A stretch of DNA of 5,876 nt. Origin: Candidatus Heimdallarchaeota archaeon LC_2 (lineage in GTDB: Archaea > Asgardarchaeota > Heimdallarchaeia > Heimdallarchaeales > Kariarchaeaceae). The position numbers and the translations under genes were made by a program. Numbering within the stretch: the stretch's first letter is position 1; each line of letters begins with the position of its first letter. Shown one piece after another: positions 5,555 through 5,876 of this stretch. Below the pieces are notes generated by a model. It had not been told where the DNA came from. It made no database searches and saw only the letters and a program-made list of their open reading frames with translations. The stretch is taken from NCBI GenBank assembly GCA_001940725.1, contig MDVR01000158.1, positions 1-5,876 of the forward strand. The letters run 5' to 3'.

Positions 5555-5751
5555 TCTGGATAAACCTTAATCCTTCTCGTAATCTTTAATGATTTAGATT
5601 CGATTTCGTCCTGCTTACGGGTAAAACCTAATAGAATTATAACAATGATTTGAACAGTACCTTTCATTTGTGATAAACCATTTGACAATTCGACTAAGAC
5701 CGCTTTTTGAAAAATTTTAATGTCTATTATGAACGATCGGCATCTAAGCAT
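5551..5751 (-). CDS. Hypothetical 66-codon frame upstream of the glycosyltransferase (doubtful)
   Basis: The minus-strand frame from ATG at 5751 runs 66 codons, and its stop overlaps the glycosyltransferase start in an ATGA, typical of co-translated neighbours. The product is basic with a hydrophobic stretch VQIIVIILLGF (about 33-43) and a charged tail ending KVYPE. I recognise no family. There is no Shine-Dalgarno before the ATG. It may be the 3' end of a decayed gene whose upstream part is gone, since the tail looks more coding-like than the head, or it may be chance. Confidence 0.3.
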   Translation of the reverse strand: MLRCRSFIIDIKIFQKAVLVELSNGLSQMKGTVQIIVIILLGFTRKQDEIESKSLKITRRIKVYPE

Positions 5752-5785
5752 ATTACATTCAACTAAGTATTTATTTCAGAATTTA

Positions 5786-5790
5786 AAGGA
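5786..5790 (+). promoter_or_regulatory. Ribosome-binding site AAGGA for the gene at 5800
   Basis: AAGGA ends nine bases before the ATG at 5800, an acceptable Shine-Dalgarno distance. It is the main support for a real start at the right edge of the window. Confidence 0.55.
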
Positions 5791-5799
5791 TAACAAGTA

Positions 5800-5876
5800 A
5801 TGGATGAAAATTTAACAAATGACTCTCATAATGGTTCAAATGATGATATAATTTCACGCCCTATTTATATGTCAAT
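5800..5876 (+). CDS. N-terminal part of an unidentified gene, cut by the window end
   Basis: The open frame from ATG at 5800 runs 25 codons to the window edge. It starts MDENLTNDSHNG, an acidic, asparagine-rich and probably disordered head, followed by DDIISRPIYMS. It is transcribed away from the glycosyltransferase operon, so 5752-5799 is a divergent intergenic region that may hold promoters for both sides. Too little is present to assign a family. Polysaccharide export or assembly proteins often have such heads, but that is only a guess. Confidence 0.6.
   Translation, partial: MDENLTNDSHNGSNDDIISRPIYMS

Noticed and set aside
5682..5710. TTGACA at 5682-5687 as a -35 box for the gene at 5800
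   Set aside because: The hexamer is perfect, but at 17-base spacing only TTTTGA is found as a -10, and it lies within a possible coding frame. Not enough for a promoter call.

Overview
This AT-rich window (about one third G+C by eye) looks like part of a surface-polysaccharide (O-antigen, LPS or capsule) locus for an acidic nine-carbon sugar of the sialic/legionaminic/pseudaminic type. The evidence is a CMP-nonulosonate synthetase-like gene, two different Gfo/Idh/MocA oxidoreductases, remnants of a CBS-domain sugar isomerase-like gene and of a short-chain dehydrogenase, and a GT-B glycosyltransferase with the QHG, HP and SS motifs seen in sialyl/Kdo-type transferases. Shine-Dalgarno-like sequences precede some starts, which argues against Bacteroidetes. 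A Gram-negative such as Leptospira, whose rfb loci carry comparable genes and pseudogenes, is a plausible but unproven source. There is no rRNA, tRNA, CRISPR array or recognisable IS element.

Left part (1-1737, plus strand). A perfect tandem array with a 377-bp period covers 1-899: a partial copy, cut by the window edge, and two whole copies. Each whole unit carries a non-coding leader with a 10-bp inverted repeat and the first 87 codons of a Gfo/Idh/MocA gene. Upstream copies run into a stop one codon after the junction and give 88-residue Rossmann half-proteins. The last copy continues into an intact 329-residue gene (638-1627). A 36-codon frame of doubtful status overlaps its stop.

Centre (1779-2940, plus strand). 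An intact cytidylyltransferase gene is followed by about 460 bp of decayed coding DNA: a CBS-domain fragment like that of KpsF/GutQ/KdsD isomerases, with in-frame stops, then the C-terminal 42 codons of a short-chain dehydrogenase.

Right part (2941-5751, minus strand, convergent with the left part). In transcription order there is an unidentified 66-codon frame, a 478-residue glycosyltransferase, a 34-codon open frame without a start, an internally deleted remnant of a second copy of the left-hand Gfo/Idh type, and an intact, different Gfo/Idh gene of 321 residues. The remnant keeps a good ribosome-binding site, the N-terminal Rossmann motif and the same C-terminal CPIT as the left gene. A new plus-strand gene begins at 5800 and leaves the window.

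Taken together, this looks like two related sugar-biosynthesis modules joined tail to tail and eroded by deletions, with a recent or possibly artefactual tandem amplification at the left. I see no clear evidence of a new defence or mobile system. The strongest unusual signals are the 377-bp array, the deleted oxidoreductase remnant and the pseudogene stretch between the convergent genes.
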